A stretch of DNA of 13,292 nucleotides from Ramlibacter sp. (GTDB lineage Bacteria; Pseudomonadota; Gammaproteobacteria; Burkholderiales; Burkholderiaceae), in the NCBI GenBank assembly GCA_014376915.1, contig JACMQP010000157.1:1-13292 (forward strand), read 5' to 3'. Of the stretch, positions 1 to 8,023 are shown one piece after another. The translations under genes were made by a program, and so were the position numbers. The notes under the pieces are model-generated. The model searched no databases and was not told where the DNA came from. It was given only the letters and a program-made list of their open reading frames with translations. Each line of letters begins with the position of its first letter. The stretch's first letter is position 1.

Positions 1-522
1 CGGCACCACGCCGAAGGTGCTGAAGGCCTGCATGCCCCACTTCATGAATTCGTAGCGCTCGCGGTTGCGCTTGAACTCGAGCTTCATGTTCAGGTCGATG
101 GCGTCGGGCGTGCCGTAGTAATCGACCATGATCGAGTGGTCCACCACCAGGTCCACCGGCACCAGCGGCTCGATCGAGCCGGGACGCCGCCCCAGGCGGG
201 CGGCGACGGCGCGCATCGCCGCCAGGTCGGCCAGCAGCGGCACACCGGTGAAGTCCTGCAGCACCACCCGCGCCACCACGAACGGAATCTCCTCAGTGCG
301 GTCGGCGTTCGGGAACCAGTTGGCCAGCTGCCGCACGTGCTCGGCGTTCACCTTCTCGCCGTCGCAGTTGCGGACCACCGATTCCAGCACGATCCGCATG
401 GACACCGGCAAGCGACTGACCTTGGGATACTGCTGGGCCAGCAACGGCAGCGAGTGGTACTTGCCGGTCTTTCCCGATGGGGTGCGAAACGTCTTGAGGG
501 TCTGGATGAATGGATGGGGCAT
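1..522 (-). CDS. acnA: Aconitate hydratase AcnA, N-terminal part (cut by window edge)
   Basis: This encodes the first 174 residues of an AcnA/IRP1-type aconitase, which interconverts citrate and isocitrate through a [4Fe-4S] cluster in the cytoplasm. The protein begins [18 protein letters not shown]. It carries family-typical stretches: RNCDGEKV near residue 52, [19 protein letters not shown] near 86-104, and PVDLVVDHS near 122-130, followed by a [24 protein letters not shown] segment near 146-165. The cluster cysteines lie further on and are outside the window, so intactness cannot be judged. The ATG at 522-520 is preceded by a strong GGAGG five bases upstream, which fixes the start. It follows serA by 76 bases on the same strand with no obvious terminator between them, so it may be co-transcribed with serC-serA or have its own promoter there. 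The unrelated-fold AcnB is encoded at 3679-6264; in E. coli AcnA is the stress/stationary-phase enzyme and AcnB the main TCA enzyme. Confidence 0.95.
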   Translation of the reverse strand, partial: MPHPFIQTLKTFRTPSGKTGKYHSLPLLAQQYPKVSRLPVSMRIVLESVVRNCDGEKVNAEHVRQLANWFPNADRTEEIPFVVARVVLQDFTGVPLLADLAAMRAVAARLGRRPGSIEPLVPVDLVVDHSIMVDYYGTPDAIDLNMKLEFKRNRERYEFMKWGMQAFSTFGVVP

Positions 523-598
523 TTCAACCTCCGGCTATTGCTCTTGCCTCATTGTGCAGCCATCAACCCGATCCCCGGTCGCAAGCTGCAGCAACCAC

Positions 599-1801
599 TT
601 AGTCGGTGCGTGTGTCCGGCAGGTAGCGCACCGCCAGCACGCCGTCGATGGCGCGAAGAGCGGCCATCACCGAATCGCTGGCCGGGCTGTCGACATCGAC
701 CAGCGTGTAGGCCATGTCGCCGCGCGACTTGTTGGCCATGTTGTGGATGTTCAGGCCGGCCTGCGCCATCGCGGTGGAGATCTGCCCCAGCATGTTTGGC
801 ACGTTGGCGTTGGCGATCGCGACGCGGTAACCGGATTCGCGCGCCATCGAGACGTTCGGAAAGTTAACGGCATTGGCGACGTTGCCGTGCTCGAGGTAAT
901 CGCGTAGCTGGTCGGCCACCATCACGGCGCAGTTGTCTTCCGCCTCGCGGGTGGACGCGCCCAGGTGCGGCAAAGCGACGATCTTCGGATGCCGCAGGAT
1001 CTTGCCGTCCGGGAAGTCGCAGATATACCAGCCGAGCTGGCCGGCGTTCAGCGCCGCCAGCACCGCCTGGTCGCTCACCACGCCTTCGCGGGAGAAGTTC
1101 AGCAGCACCGCGCCTGGCCGCATCAGGCCCACGTTCTGCTCGTTCACCAGGTCGCGGGTGGCCTCCACCAGCGGCACGTGGAGGCTCACGAAGTTGGCGT
1201 TCTTGAGCACGTCGGCGACGCTGGCTGCTTTCTTGACCTGCGCCGGGAGGCTCCATGCAGCGTCGACGGTGATCTCGGGGTCGTAGCCCAGCACGCTCAT
1301 GCCGAGCTTGATCGCGACGTCGGCGACCAGGCAGCCGACCTTGCCCAGGCCGACGATGCCCAGCGTCTGGCCCGCGAGCTCAAAACCGCCGAAGTCCTTC
1401 TTGCCGCTTTCGACGGCCTGGTCCAGGCCCGGCGCGGCTGGGTCAAGCCCGGCGACGAAGGCCAGGGCCGGTGCCAGGTTGCGCGCCGCCAGCAACATGC
1501 CGGCGAGCACCAGCTCTTTCACCGCGTTGGCGTTCGCGCCCGGCGCGTTGAACACCGGCACGCCGCGCGCGCTCATTGCCGAAACGGGGATGTTGTTGGT
1601 GCCGGCGCCACAACGGCCGATCGCCTTGACGCTGGCGGCGATTTCGACTCCGTGCATGTCGGCCGAGCGAACCAGCACGGCGTCCGGCTCGGCGAGATCC
1701 TTGCCGGCCAGGTAGCGGCCCGCCGGCAGCCGCTTCAACCCGTTTTCCGAGATCTGGTTCAGCACCAGCACCCGGAACGGCGAGCTGGCCCCGTCAGCCA
1801 T
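599..1801 (-). CDS. serA: D-3-phosphoglycerate dehydrogenase with C-terminal ACT domain
   Basis: This 400-residue NAD-dependent D-2-hydroxyacid dehydrogenase is most likely the first enzyme of serine synthesis (3-phosphoglycerate to 3-phosphohydroxypyruvate). Seen in the sequence: a substrate-domain motif [10 protein letters not shown] (63-72), Rossmann GLGKVG (151-156) with acidic D174 placed to bind the NAD ribose, catalytic-type Arg238 in NFSREGVV, and catalytic His279 in LPHLGAST. An ACT domain spans about 325-397, with Asn333 and Asn351 matching serine-binding Asn positions of E. coli SerA and Asn331 where E. coli has His. There is no extra intervening domain, so it resembles the shorter type II-like architecture. 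The usual D-V-F-x-x-E-P motif that supplies the catalytic Glu reads CDFPDGK (261-267), so that Glu is absent. The ATG at 1801-1799 overlaps the end of serC by 8 bases, which implies translational coupling. A different phospho-hydroxyacid substrate cannot be excluded, but the serC partner and ACT domain favour serine synthesis. Confidence 0.9.
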   Translation of the reverse strand: MADGASSPFRVLVLNQISENGLKRLPAGRYLAGKDLAEPDAVLVRSADMHGVEIAASVKAIGRCGAGTNNIPVSAMSARGVPVFNAPGANANAVKELVLAGMLLAARNLAPALAFVAGLDPAAPGLDQAVESGKKDFGGFELAGQTLGIVGLGKVGCLVADVAIKLGMSVLGYDPEITVDAAWSLPAQVKKAASVADVLKNANFVSLHVPLVEATRDLVNEQNVGLMRPGAVLLNFSREGVVSDQAVLAALNAGQLGWYICDFPDGKILRHPKIVALPHLGASTREAEDNCAVMVADQLRDYLEHGNVANAVNFPNVSMARESGYRVAIANANVPNMLGQISTAMAQAGLNIHNMANKSRGDMAYTLVDVDSPASDSVMAALRAIDGVLAVRYLPDTRTD

Positions 1802-2876
1802 GCTGCGACTCGAATTCCTTCATGTACTGCACCAGCGCGCGGACGCCTTCGATCGGCATGGCGTTGTAGATCGAGGCGCGCATGCCGCCGACCACCCGGT
1901 GGCCCTTCAGCTGAATCATGCCCCTGGCCTGCGCGCCTTTCAGGAAGACGTCGTCGAGCGCGTCGTCCTTGAGCTTGAACGGCACGTTCATCAGGGAACG
2001 GTCGTCCGGCGCCACCGGATTGCTGAAGAATTTGCTCTGGTCCAAATAGTCGTAAAGCAGCCTGGCCTTGGAGCGGTTGTGCTCCTCCATCGCCGGCAAC
2101 CCGCCGTGCTGCCTGACATGCTTGAGCACCAGGCCGGCGATGTAGATCGCATAGGTCGGAGGCGTGTTGTACATGGAGTCGGCTTCAGCCTGGATCTGGT
2201 AGTTGAAGGCCGAGGGCGTGACCGGCAGCGCGTGGCCGATGAGGTCGTCGCGCACGATCACCACCGTCAGGCCCGACGGCCCCATGTTTTTCTGCGCGCC
2301 GGCATAGATCAGCCCGTACCTGCTGACGTCGATCGGCCGCGACAGGATGTTGGACGACATGTCGGCCACCAGCGGCACAGGCCCGGTATCGGGCGTCCAG
2401 TGGTACTCGACGCCGCCGATGGTTTCGTTGGAACAGATGTGTACGTACGACGCGTTGGCATCGAGCTTCCAGGCGGCCTGCTTCGGAATGGCTGTGAAGT
2501 TGCCGGCTTCTCCGCTGGCGGCGATGTTCACCTTGCCGTAGGCCTTGGCTTCCTTGAGCGACTTCTTCGACCATTCGCCGGTGTTGACGTAGTCGGCGCT
2601 GCCGGTCTTGCCGATCAGGTTCATCGGCACGATCGCGTTCTCGCCGATCGCGCCGCCCTGCATGAACAGGATCTTGTAGTTCGAGGGGATGGCCATCAGC
2701 TCGCGCAACAGGTCTTCGGCCTCGGCGTGGATGCCCATGAACTCCTTGCCGCGGTGGCTCATCTCCATCACCGACATGCCGCTGCCATGCCAGTCAAGCA
2801 TCTCGTCGGCGGCCTGTCGCAGCACCGGTTCAGGCAAGGTGGCAGGGCCGGGGCTGAAATTGAAGACGCGTGTCAT
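1794..2876 (-). CDS. serC: Phosphoserine aminotransferase
   Basis: This is a full-length (360 residues, the family norm) PLP-dependent class V aminotransferase that converts 3-phosphohydroxypyruvate and glutamate to phosphoserine. Family-typical features are the N-terminal [15 protein letters not shown] (5-19), MSHRGKEF (39-46), [15 protein letters not shown] (73-87) and Trp102 in the PLP-pocket region. The PLP-binding Lys196 lies in [13 protein letters not shown] (191-203), and a phosphate-binding [16 protein letters not shown] (326-341) is near the C-terminus. The same enzyme family also acts on 3-hydroxy-4-phosphohydroxythreonine-type substrates in PLP synthesis. It is the first gene of a minus-strand set followed by serA with an 8-base overlap. 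The roughly 235 bases between it and the divergent gene at 3112 must hold both promoters, but I could not identify convincing boxes there. In many Burkholderiales serC sits with gyrA, pheA and hisC instead, so this location may be a second copy. Confidence 0.96.
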   Translation of the reverse strand: MTRVFNFSPGPATLPEPVLRQAADEMLDWHGSGMSVMEMSHRGKEFMGIHAEAEDLLRELMAIPSNYKILFMQGGAIGENAIVPMNLIGKTGSADYVNTGEWSKKSLKEAKAYGKVNIAASGEAGNFTAIPKQAAWKLDANASYVHICSNETIGGVEYHWTPDTGPVPLVADMSSNILSRPIDVSRYGLIYAGAQKNMGPSGLTVVIVRDDLIGHALPVTPSAFNYQIQAEADSMYNTPPTYAIYIAGLVLKHVRQHGGLPAMEEHNRSKARLLYDYLDQSKFFSNPVAPDDRSLMNVPFKLKDDALDDVFLKGAQARGMIQLKGHRVVGGMRASIYNAMPIEGVRALVQYMKEFESQHG

Positions 2877-3111
2877 GGGGAGCTTTCTGTGTCCGCTGGG
2901 GTGGGTGAATCAGCATACAAGAAAGATGCGGCGGGTCGCGCGCCACACTTTCGTCGAGACCTGCCGCTCCCCGCCCATCCGTTCTGTAGCAGGTGCACCG
3001 TGAGGCTGTCGGCATCGACGTACAAACCGGCGAGTCGTTTTCCGACACAGCAGCAACGTCGTGCGCGTCAAACTCAACGAGCCCCGAAACGAACAGCAAG
3101 GAACCATCCCC

Positions 3112-3612
3112 GTGAGCAAGACTGAAACTCCCCAAGACAAGCTGTGGCACCTGATCAAGGACATGAAGTTTGGAATGTTCACCCATCGCCATGCCGACGG
3201 CAAACTGCACTCCCACCCGTTAACCACCCAGAACCGGGCGCTCGACGAAAACGGCATGTTGTATTTCTTCGTCTCCCGCGCGACCGAGCTGGGCCAAAGT
3301 GTGCAGGCCGACGGCAACGTCGGCGTCAGCTATGGCGACCCGGGCAAGGACACCTGGGTGTCGGTCTCGGGCACGGCACGCGTCAGCGAGGACCGCGCGT
3401 TGAAGGAGCGACTGTACAACCCGATCGTCAAGGCCTGGTTTCCCGGCGGCCTCGAGGACCCAAACCTTGAACTGATCGAGGTCCACATCGACAACGCTGA
3501 ATACTGGGACATCCACGAGAGCAAGATGACGCAGCTGTTGAAGATGGCGACGGCGGCGGTCACCGGTAATCCGCCGAAGATGGGTGATCACCAGGAAATC
3601 AAGATGGGCTGA
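3112..3612 (+). CDS. Pyridoxamine-5'-phosphate-oxidase-superfamily protein, general-stress-protein-26-like (probable flavin binder)
   Basis: This 166-residue small split-barrel flavoprotein family member resembles the general stress protein 26 group, not PdxH itself. Typical elements in order are a helix with LWHLIKDMKFGMFTHRHADG (11-30), the PLTTQ strand (36-40), YFFVS (51-55), a VGVSYGDP strand (70-77), VSVSGTARVSEDR (83-95), and a C-terminal WFPGGLEDPNLELIEV-type segment (109-124) followed by AEYWD (129-133). Members of this group are reported to bind FMN or FAD. The physiological substrate is generally unknown and a redox or stress role is only inferred. The reading frame is open back to a GTG at 3061 (183 residues), but I prefer GTG 3112 because AAGGA at 3099-3103 sits 8 bases upstream and the homologous region begins just after it. 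It stands alone, divergent from serC, and ends at the palindromic terminator at 3636-3659. Confidence 0.85.
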   Translation: MSKTETPQDKLWHLIKDMKFGMFTHRHADGKLHSHPLTTQNRALDENGMLYFFVSRATELGQSVQADGNVGVSYGDPGKDTWVSVSGTARVSEDRALKERLYNPIVKAWFPGGLEDPNLELIEVHIDNAEYWDIHESKMTQLLKMATAAVTGNPPKMGDHQEIKMG

Positions 3613-3635
3613 CCACGCAGCCGGTTTCCCAAAGA

Positions 3636-3659
3636 AAAAGCGGCCCGCGGGCCGCTTTT
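3636..3659. terminator. Perfectly palindromic bidirectional intrinsic terminator
   Basis: A 24-base perfect palindrome has arms AAAAGCGGCCCG and CGGGCCGCTTTT. It gives a GC-rich stem flanked by an A-run on one side and a T-run on the other. It lies 23 bases after the stop of the plus-strand flavin-binding gene and 19 bases after the stop of acnB, which is read from the opposite strand. On both strands the transcript would therefore end as hairpin plus U-run, so one element can serve both convergent genes. On the acnB strand the U-run is one base longer (TTTTTC). Confidence 0.88.
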
Positions 3660-3678
3660 GTCATTGATGGATGCGAAC

Positions 3679-6264
3679 TCAGGCCGCGACGGTGTCGGCT
3701 GCGGTCTTGAAGTCGGCGATCTTGTCGAAGTTCAGGTACTGGTAGACCTGATCGCTGGCCGCGGTGAGAACGCCCATGTCGAGCATGTATTCCTCCTTGG
3801 TCGGGATCCGTCCCAGCTTCGAGCAAATGGCCGCCAGCTCGGCGCTGCCCAGGTAAACAAAGGTGTTTTTTCCCAGCCGGTTCGGGAAGTTCCGGGTGCT
3901 GGTGGAAAACACCGTGGCTCCCTCCCGCACCTGTGCCTGGTTCCCCATGCACAGCGAACAGCCCGGCATCTCCATGCGGGCGCCGGCCGTGCCGAGCACG
4001 CCGTAGTGGCCTTCTTCTGTCAGTTGCTGCGCGTCCATCTTGGTGGGCGGCGCGACCCACAGCTTGACCGGGATGTCGCGCTTGTTTTCCAGCAGCTTGG
4101 AGGCGGCGCGGAAGTGGCCGATGTTGGTCATGCAGGAGCCGATGAACACTTCGTCGATCTTGGCGCCCGCCACTTCGGACAGCGTCTTGACGTCGTCCGG
4201 ATCGTTTGGGCAGGCCACGATCGGCTCGTGGATGTCGGCCAGGTCGATCTCGATGACGGCGGCGTATTCGGCATCGGCATCGCGCTCGAGCAATTGCGGG
4301 TTCTTGACCCAGACTTCCTGTGCGGCAATGCGACGCGCCAGCGTCCGGCCATCGGCATAACCTTGTGAAATCATCCAGCGCATCAGCGTGATGTTGCTGT
4401 TGACGTATTCGATGATCGGCTCCTTGCCCAGGTGCACGGTGCAGCCGGCGGCGGAACGTTCGGCCGAGGCGTCGGACAACTCGAACGCCTGCTCCACCTT
4501 CAGCTGGGGCAGGCCTTCGATTTCGAGCACGCGGCCGGAGAAGATGTTCTTCTTGCCTTTCTTCTCCACCGTCAGCAAGCCCTGCTTGATCGCATACAGC
4601 GGGATTGCATTGACCAGGTCGCGCAACGTGACGCCGGGCTGCATCTGGCCCTTGAAGCGCACCAGCACCGATTCGGGCATGTCCAGCGGCATCACGCCGG
4701 TGGCGGCGGCGAACGCCACCAGGCCGGAGCCGGCCGGGAAGCTGATGCCGATCGGGAACCGGGTATGACTGTCTGCGCCGGTGCCCACGGTGTCGGGCAG
4801 CAGCAGGCGATTGAGCCAGCTATGAATCACGCCATCGCCCGGGTGCAGCGAGACACCGCCGCGGGTGCTGATGAAGTCCGGCAGCTCGTGGTGCATCTTG
4901 ACGTCCACCGGCTTCGGATAAGCGGCGGTGTGGCAGAACGACTGCATCACCAGGTCGGCCGAGAAACCCAGGCAGGCCAGGTCTTTCAGTTCGTCGCGGG
5001 TCATCGGACCGGTGGTGTCCTGCGAACCGACCGATGTCATGCGCGGCTCGCAGTAGGTGCCGGGACGCACGCCCTGGCCTTCGGGCAAGCCGCAGGCGCG
5101 GCCCACCATCTTCTGCGCCAGGGTAAAGCCCTTCTTGGTGTCCACCGGCGGCGTCGGCAGGCGGAACAGCGTCGACGCTGGCAGGCCGAGCGCCTCGCGC
5201 GCCTTGGCCGTCAGGCCGCGGCCGATGATCAGCGGAATGCGACCGCCGGCGCGCACTTCGTCGAACAGCACATCGCTCTTGACCTTGAACTCCGCGATCA
5301 CTTCGCCGTTCTTCAGCGCCTTGCCTTCATAGGGACGCAGTTCCACCACGTCGCCCATCTCCATCTTCGAGACGTCGAGCTCGATCGGCAGGGCGCCAGC
5401 GTCTTCCATGGTGTTGTAGAAGATCGGCGCGATCTTGCCGCCCAGGCACACGCCACCGAAACGCTTGTTCGGGACGAACGGGATGTCCTGGCCGGTAAAC
5501 CACAGCACCGAGTTGGTGGCCGACTTGCGGGACGACCCGGTGCCCACCACGTCGCCGACATAGGCGACCTGGTTGCCCTTGGCCTTCAGTTCGTCGATGA
5601 ACTTCACCGGGCCGCGCTTGCCTTCTTCCTCCGGCGTGATACCGGGACGCGGGTTCTTGTGCATCGCCAGGGCGTGCAGCGGGATGTCGGGACGGCTCCA
5701 GGCGTCCGGCGCCGGCGACAGGTCGTCGGTGTTGATTTCGCCGGCCACCTTGAAGATCGAGACTTGGATGCTCTCCGGCACTTCCGGCCGGCTCGTGAAC
5801 CACTCGGCGTCCGCCCAGCTTTGCAGCACGGCCTTCGCGTTCTCGTTGCCTTTGTCGGCCTTCTCCTTGACGTCGTGGAACTGGTCGAACATCAGCAGGG
5901 TTTTCTTCAGCGCCTCGGCCGCGACCTTGCCCACTTCCGGATCGTCCAGCAGGGCGACCAGCGGACCGACGTTGTAGCCGCCCAGCATGGTGCCAAGCAG
6001 TTCGGTCGCCTTCTCGCGGCTGATCACCAGGCACTTCTCGGTGCCGTGCGCCACGGCCGTCAGGTAGCTCGCCTTGACCTTGGCGGCGTCATCGACGCCG
6101 GCCGGTACGCGATGCGTGATCAGGTTCAGCAGGAAGTCGGCTTCGGCCGTGGAAACGTTCTTCAACAGCTCGATCAGCTCACCGGTCTGTTTGGCCGACA
6201 GCGGCAGTGGCGGAATGCCGAGCGCGGCCCGCTCGGCGACATGGTCAACGTAGGCTAGCAACAT
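3679..6264 (-). CDS. acnB: Aconitate hydratase B (bifunctional aconitase / 2-methylisocitrate dehydratase family)
   Basis: This full-length AcnB (861 residues; E. coli has 865) is the main TCA-cycle aconitase, and the family can also hydrate 2-methyl-cis-aconitate in propionate catabolism. Seen in order: the N-terminal HEAT-like helical domain beginning [16 protein letters not shown], then the swivel domain with [19 protein letters not shown] (179-197) and [13 protein letters not shown] (240-252). The catalytic core has [19 protein letters not shown] (416-434) and [20 protein letters not shown] (493-512). The three [4Fe-4S] ligands are visible as Cys711 ([15 protein letters not shown]) and Cys769/Cys772 ([11 protein letters not shown]). 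[12 protein letters not shown] (787-798) supplies substrate-binding residues. The ATG at 6264 has GGAGAG four bases upstream. The gene follows an exported protein gene by 26 bases and is the last gene of the apparent mdh operon, ending at the terminator at 3636-3659. Confidence 0.98.
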   Translation of the reverse strand: MLLAYVDHVAERAALGIPPLPLSAKQTGELIELLKNVSTAEADFLLNLITHRVPAGVDDAAKVKASYLTAVAHGTEKCLVISREKATELLGTMLGGYNVGPLVALLDDPEVGKVAAEALKKTLLMFDQFHDVKEKADKGNENAKAVLQSWADAEWFTSRPEVPESIQVSIFKVAGEINTDDLSPAPDAWSRPDIPLHALAMHKNPRPGITPEEEGKRGPVKFIDELKAKGNQVAYVGDVVGTGSSRKSATNSVLWFTGQDIPFVPNKRFGGVCLGGKIAPIFYNTMEDAGALPIELDVSKMEMGDVVELRPYEGKALKNGEVIAEFKVKSDVLFDEVRAGGRIPLIIGRGLTAKAREALGLPASTLFRLPTPPVDTKKGFTLAQKMVGRACGLPEGQGVRPGTYCEPRMTSVGSQDTTGPMTRDELKDLACLGFSADLVMQSFCHTAAYPKPVDVKMHHELPDFISTRGGVSLHPGDGVIHSWLNRLLLPDTVGTGADSHTRFPIGISFPAGSGLVAFAAATGVMPLDMPESVLVRFKGQMQPGVTLRDLVNAIPLYAIKQGLLTVEKKGKKNIFSGRVLEIEGLPQLKVEQAFELSDASAERSAAGCTVHLGKEPIIEYVNSNITLMRWMISQGYADGRTLARRIAAQEVWVKNPQLLERDADAEYAAVIEIDLADIHEPIVACPNDPDDVKTLSEVAGAKIDEVFIGSCMTNIGHFRAASKLLENKRDIPVKLWVAPPTKMDAQQLTEEGHYGVLGTAGARMEMPGCSLCMGNQAQVREGATVFSTSTRNFPNRLGKNTFVYLGSAELAAICSKLGRIPTKEEYMLDMGVLTAASDQVYQYLNFDKIADFKTAADTVAA

Positions 6265-6290
6265 GGTTCTCTCCGTTCAAATCCAAAAAA

Positions 6291-6995
6291 TCACTTGGTT
6301 GCTGGCGTCGCCGCCGGCGTCTCGGGCGCTGGCGCTGTGGCGGCCGCCGGCGCTTCGGCTGCGACCTTCGGCGGCGGCTCTTGCGCTTCCGCCGTGGGTG
6401 GGGTCGAGGCCAGCGCGGCCGCCTCGCCCGCCGGGGCAGCGACCTTCACGACCGGCGCCGCCTCGAGAATGTTGATCGGGTTCTTCTTCAGGGTCTCGTT
6501 CATCGCCGACTGGGTCGGGTTCATGCAATCGTCCGCCAGCCGCTTGCCCATCTTCTGACTCATCAGCATTGACTTGTTGCCAAGCTGCAGCCACATCGCG
6601 CCAGCCACCGGGTCTTCCAGCCGGATAGCGCCGGTCTTGCTTTCGACCGGGTGCATGCGGAAGCGCTGGATGCCGGCCCGCACGATGAAGAAGCCTTCAC
6701 GCTTGTGCGGCGTGATATGCACGGTGGCGCCCAGTTCGCACGGGATGTCCCCCAGGTACACCTTCCTGGCGACCTCGAGATCGGCATCGGTCAGCTTCAC
6801 GGCCGGGTCGTCATCGACCGGGGTCGCCTCCTCCGCCGCCTTCACCCGCGCCGCCTTCAGGTTCCTGGCGGCCGCGGCGTTGGCTGCCGCGGCCTTGCCG
6901 GCGGGCTTGATGGCCTTGGTGGTCTGGGCCGAGGCCAGGACGGGCGTCAATGCAATCAGCAGGGACAGCGGAAGCGCTGCGACCAGGGTTTTCAT
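6291..6995 (-). CDS. Exported protein of unknown function with Ala/Pro-rich tail
   Basis: I do not recognise a characterised family for this 234-residue protein. It begins MKTLVAALPLSLLIALTPV, a clear Sec signal peptide with a likely signal peptidase I site after ASA at residue 23. This places the protein in the periplasm or outside. Next comes a lysine- and alanine-rich linker (about 25-58). A compact, conserved-looking core (about 60-175) has two cysteines, Cys86 (in DIPCELG) and Cys157 (in ADDCMNP), which could form a disulfide; no lipobox is present. The tail (about 180-234) is low-complexity Ala/Pro/Glu. The ATG at 6995 is chosen over one at 7010 because GGAG lies nine bases before it and the 7010 ATG overlaps that Shine-Dalgarno. 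It is 21 bases after the CitE-like gene and 26 before acnB, so it is embedded in a metabolic operon although its product leaves the cytoplasm. Confidence 0.85.
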   Translation of the reverse strand: MKTLVAALPLSLLIALTPVLASAQTTKAIKPAGKAAAANAAAARNLKAARVKAAEEATPVDDDPAVKLTDADLEVARKVYLGDIPCELGATVHITPHKREGFFIVRAGIQRFRMHPVESKTGAIRLEDPVAGAMWLQLGNKSMLMSQKMGKRLADDCMNPTQSAMNETLKKNPINILEAAPVVKVAAPAGEAAALASTPPTAEAQEPPPKVAAEAPAAATAPAPETPAATPATK

Positions 6996-7016
6996 ACAAC
7001 GTTTCTCCATAATGTT

Positions 7017-8009
7017 CTAGTGACGCGGGGCGGCGTCGAACCAGCCCCGGACTTCTGCCGGCAACGACCGGCCGGTGCGGTGAGCCCGCTCCAGCACCTG
7101 CCAGTAATAGCGGTAGCTGGCGCGGTCCTGTAACTTGCCCTCGAAGCTGATCGGCGCCCACTGCGCGGCAGCGGCGGCCAGGGTCATCTTCGAGGCGATG
7201 TCGATTTCATGCGGGGTCGGCGCGAAAGCCGCGAGGATCGGCCGGATCTGGTCCGGATGGATGCTCCACATCCGGGTAAAGCCGAACTCACGCGCTGCCC
7301 GCTGCGCCGCGAGGGCGAGGGCCTTGGTGTCCCGGAACTCCGTCACCACCCCATGCGCAGGAACCTTGCCATGTGCGTGGCAGGCCGAGGCGATCTCCAG
7401 CTTGGCACGCACCACCAGTGGATGGGTGAACTGGCCTTCGACGCCCATGCCCTCGGCGGGAATTGCGCCGCCGTGGGCGGACACGAAATCCATCAGACCG
7501 AAGCTGAGCGACTGCACCCGCGGATGGGCCGCGATGTCGAAAGCGCGGTGTACCGCCGCCGGCGACTCGATCAGCACATGCAGCGCAAGCTGTCCGGCGC
7601 CGGCAGCGTCCAGTGCCTGCGCGGCGCGGTCGACGTCGGCCGGCGACTCCACCTTGGGAACCATCATGTGGCACAGCCGGCGACCGGCCTTGCCAGCGAT
7701 GGTGGCGACGTCGTGCTCGAAGGCGGGGTGATGCACGGGATGCACACGCACCGCGATGCGGGCCTTGTCGCTCGCCAGCGATGCCAGTGCCACGACCAGC
7801 GCGGCATGCTCGGTCTCGCCTCCGACCGGCGCGCCATCCTCGCAGTCCAGCGTCACGTCGAACACGCAGGCGCCGAACTCCTCGGTCATCTCGGCCTGCA
7901 ATTGCAGGCTCTTGCGCATCCGCGCCTCGACGCCGCTGTAGTGGTCGCACACCGGCAGGAAGCCGGTCTGCCCCTGGGCGCCGAGAAGGATGTCGCGCGG
8001 ATGGACCAC
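7017..8009 (-). CDS. HpcH/HpaI aldolase / citrate lyase (CitE-like) family protein
   Basis: This 330-residue TIM-barrel protein belongs to the family that includes citrate lyase beta subunit, malyl-CoA lyase and related C-C lyases or thioesterases acting on CoA esters. Family signatures are DVTLDCEDG (51-59), the arginine in IAVRVHP (Arg88), VPKVESPADVD (117-126), probable Mg2+ ligands Glu148 (HVLIESPAAVH) and Asp174 (SFGLMDFVSAHG), and SIHPDQI (249-255). There is no citDF partner, so it is not part of a citrate lyase complex; the actual substrate (a malyl- or citramalyl-CoA-like ester is one guess) is unknown. The start is a GTG at 8009-8007, only 14 bases after the mdh stop and with no good Shine-Dalgarno, so translation probably depends on coupling to mdh. 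No stop codon separates it from the mdh C-terminal region in this frame, so a slightly longer N-terminus from a rare start codon is possible. Confidence 0.88.
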   Translation of the reverse strand: MVHPRDILLGAQGQTGFLPVCDHYSGVEARMRKSLQLQAEMTEEFGACVFDVTLDCEDGAPVGGETEHAALVVALASLASDKARIAVRVHPVHHPAFEHDVATIAGKAGRRLCHMMVPKVESPADVDRAAQALDAAGAGQLALHVLIESPAAVHRAFDIAAHPRVQSLSFGLMDFVSAHGGAIPAEGMGVEGQFTHPLVVRAKLEIASACHAHGKVPAHGVVTEFRDTKALALAAQRAAREFGFTRMWSIHPDQIRPILAAFAPTPHEIDIASKMTLAAAAAQWAPISFEGKLQDRASYRYYWQVLERAHRTGRSLPAEVRGWFDAAPRH

Positions 8010-8023
8010 TGCGGGTTCGGCGA

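Noticed and set aside
523..598. A possible terminator between serA and acnA
   Set aside because: Only a 6-bp TGCAGC/GCTGCA repeat is present, with no following T-run. The gap looks like an ordinary spacer ending in a strong acnA Shine-Dalgarno.
3061..3111. An N-terminal extension of the flavin-binding protein starting at GTG 3061
   Set aside because: There is no Shine-Dalgarno before 3061, the extra 17 residues do not resemble the family, and GTG 3112 has AAGGA at good spacing.
1800..3125. A 441-codon plus-strand frame opposite serC running into the serC-flavoprotein intergenic region
   Set aside because: It is a shadow of serC: low-complexity Arg/His/Val composition, no motifs, and it would overlap the start of the well-supported gene at 3112.
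599..3612. A dedicated pyridoxal-phosphate pathway made of the SerA-like dehydrogenase, SerC and the PNPOx-superfamily protein, mimicking PdxB-SerC-PdxH
   Set aside because: The dehydrogenase carries an ACT domain with retained serine-site asparagines, which PdxB lacks, and the PNPOx-like protein belongs to the general-stress-26 type, not PdxH. No pdxA or pdxJ is present. Ordinary serine synthesis is the simpler reading.
4432..6258. A 608-codon open frame on the plus strand opposite acnB
   Set aside because: It is antisense to a full-length, motif-complete acnB, and its predicted protein is rich in His, Arg, Gln, Val and Ala without recognisable motifs. Long antisense frames are expected in GC-rich genes with strong third-position bias.
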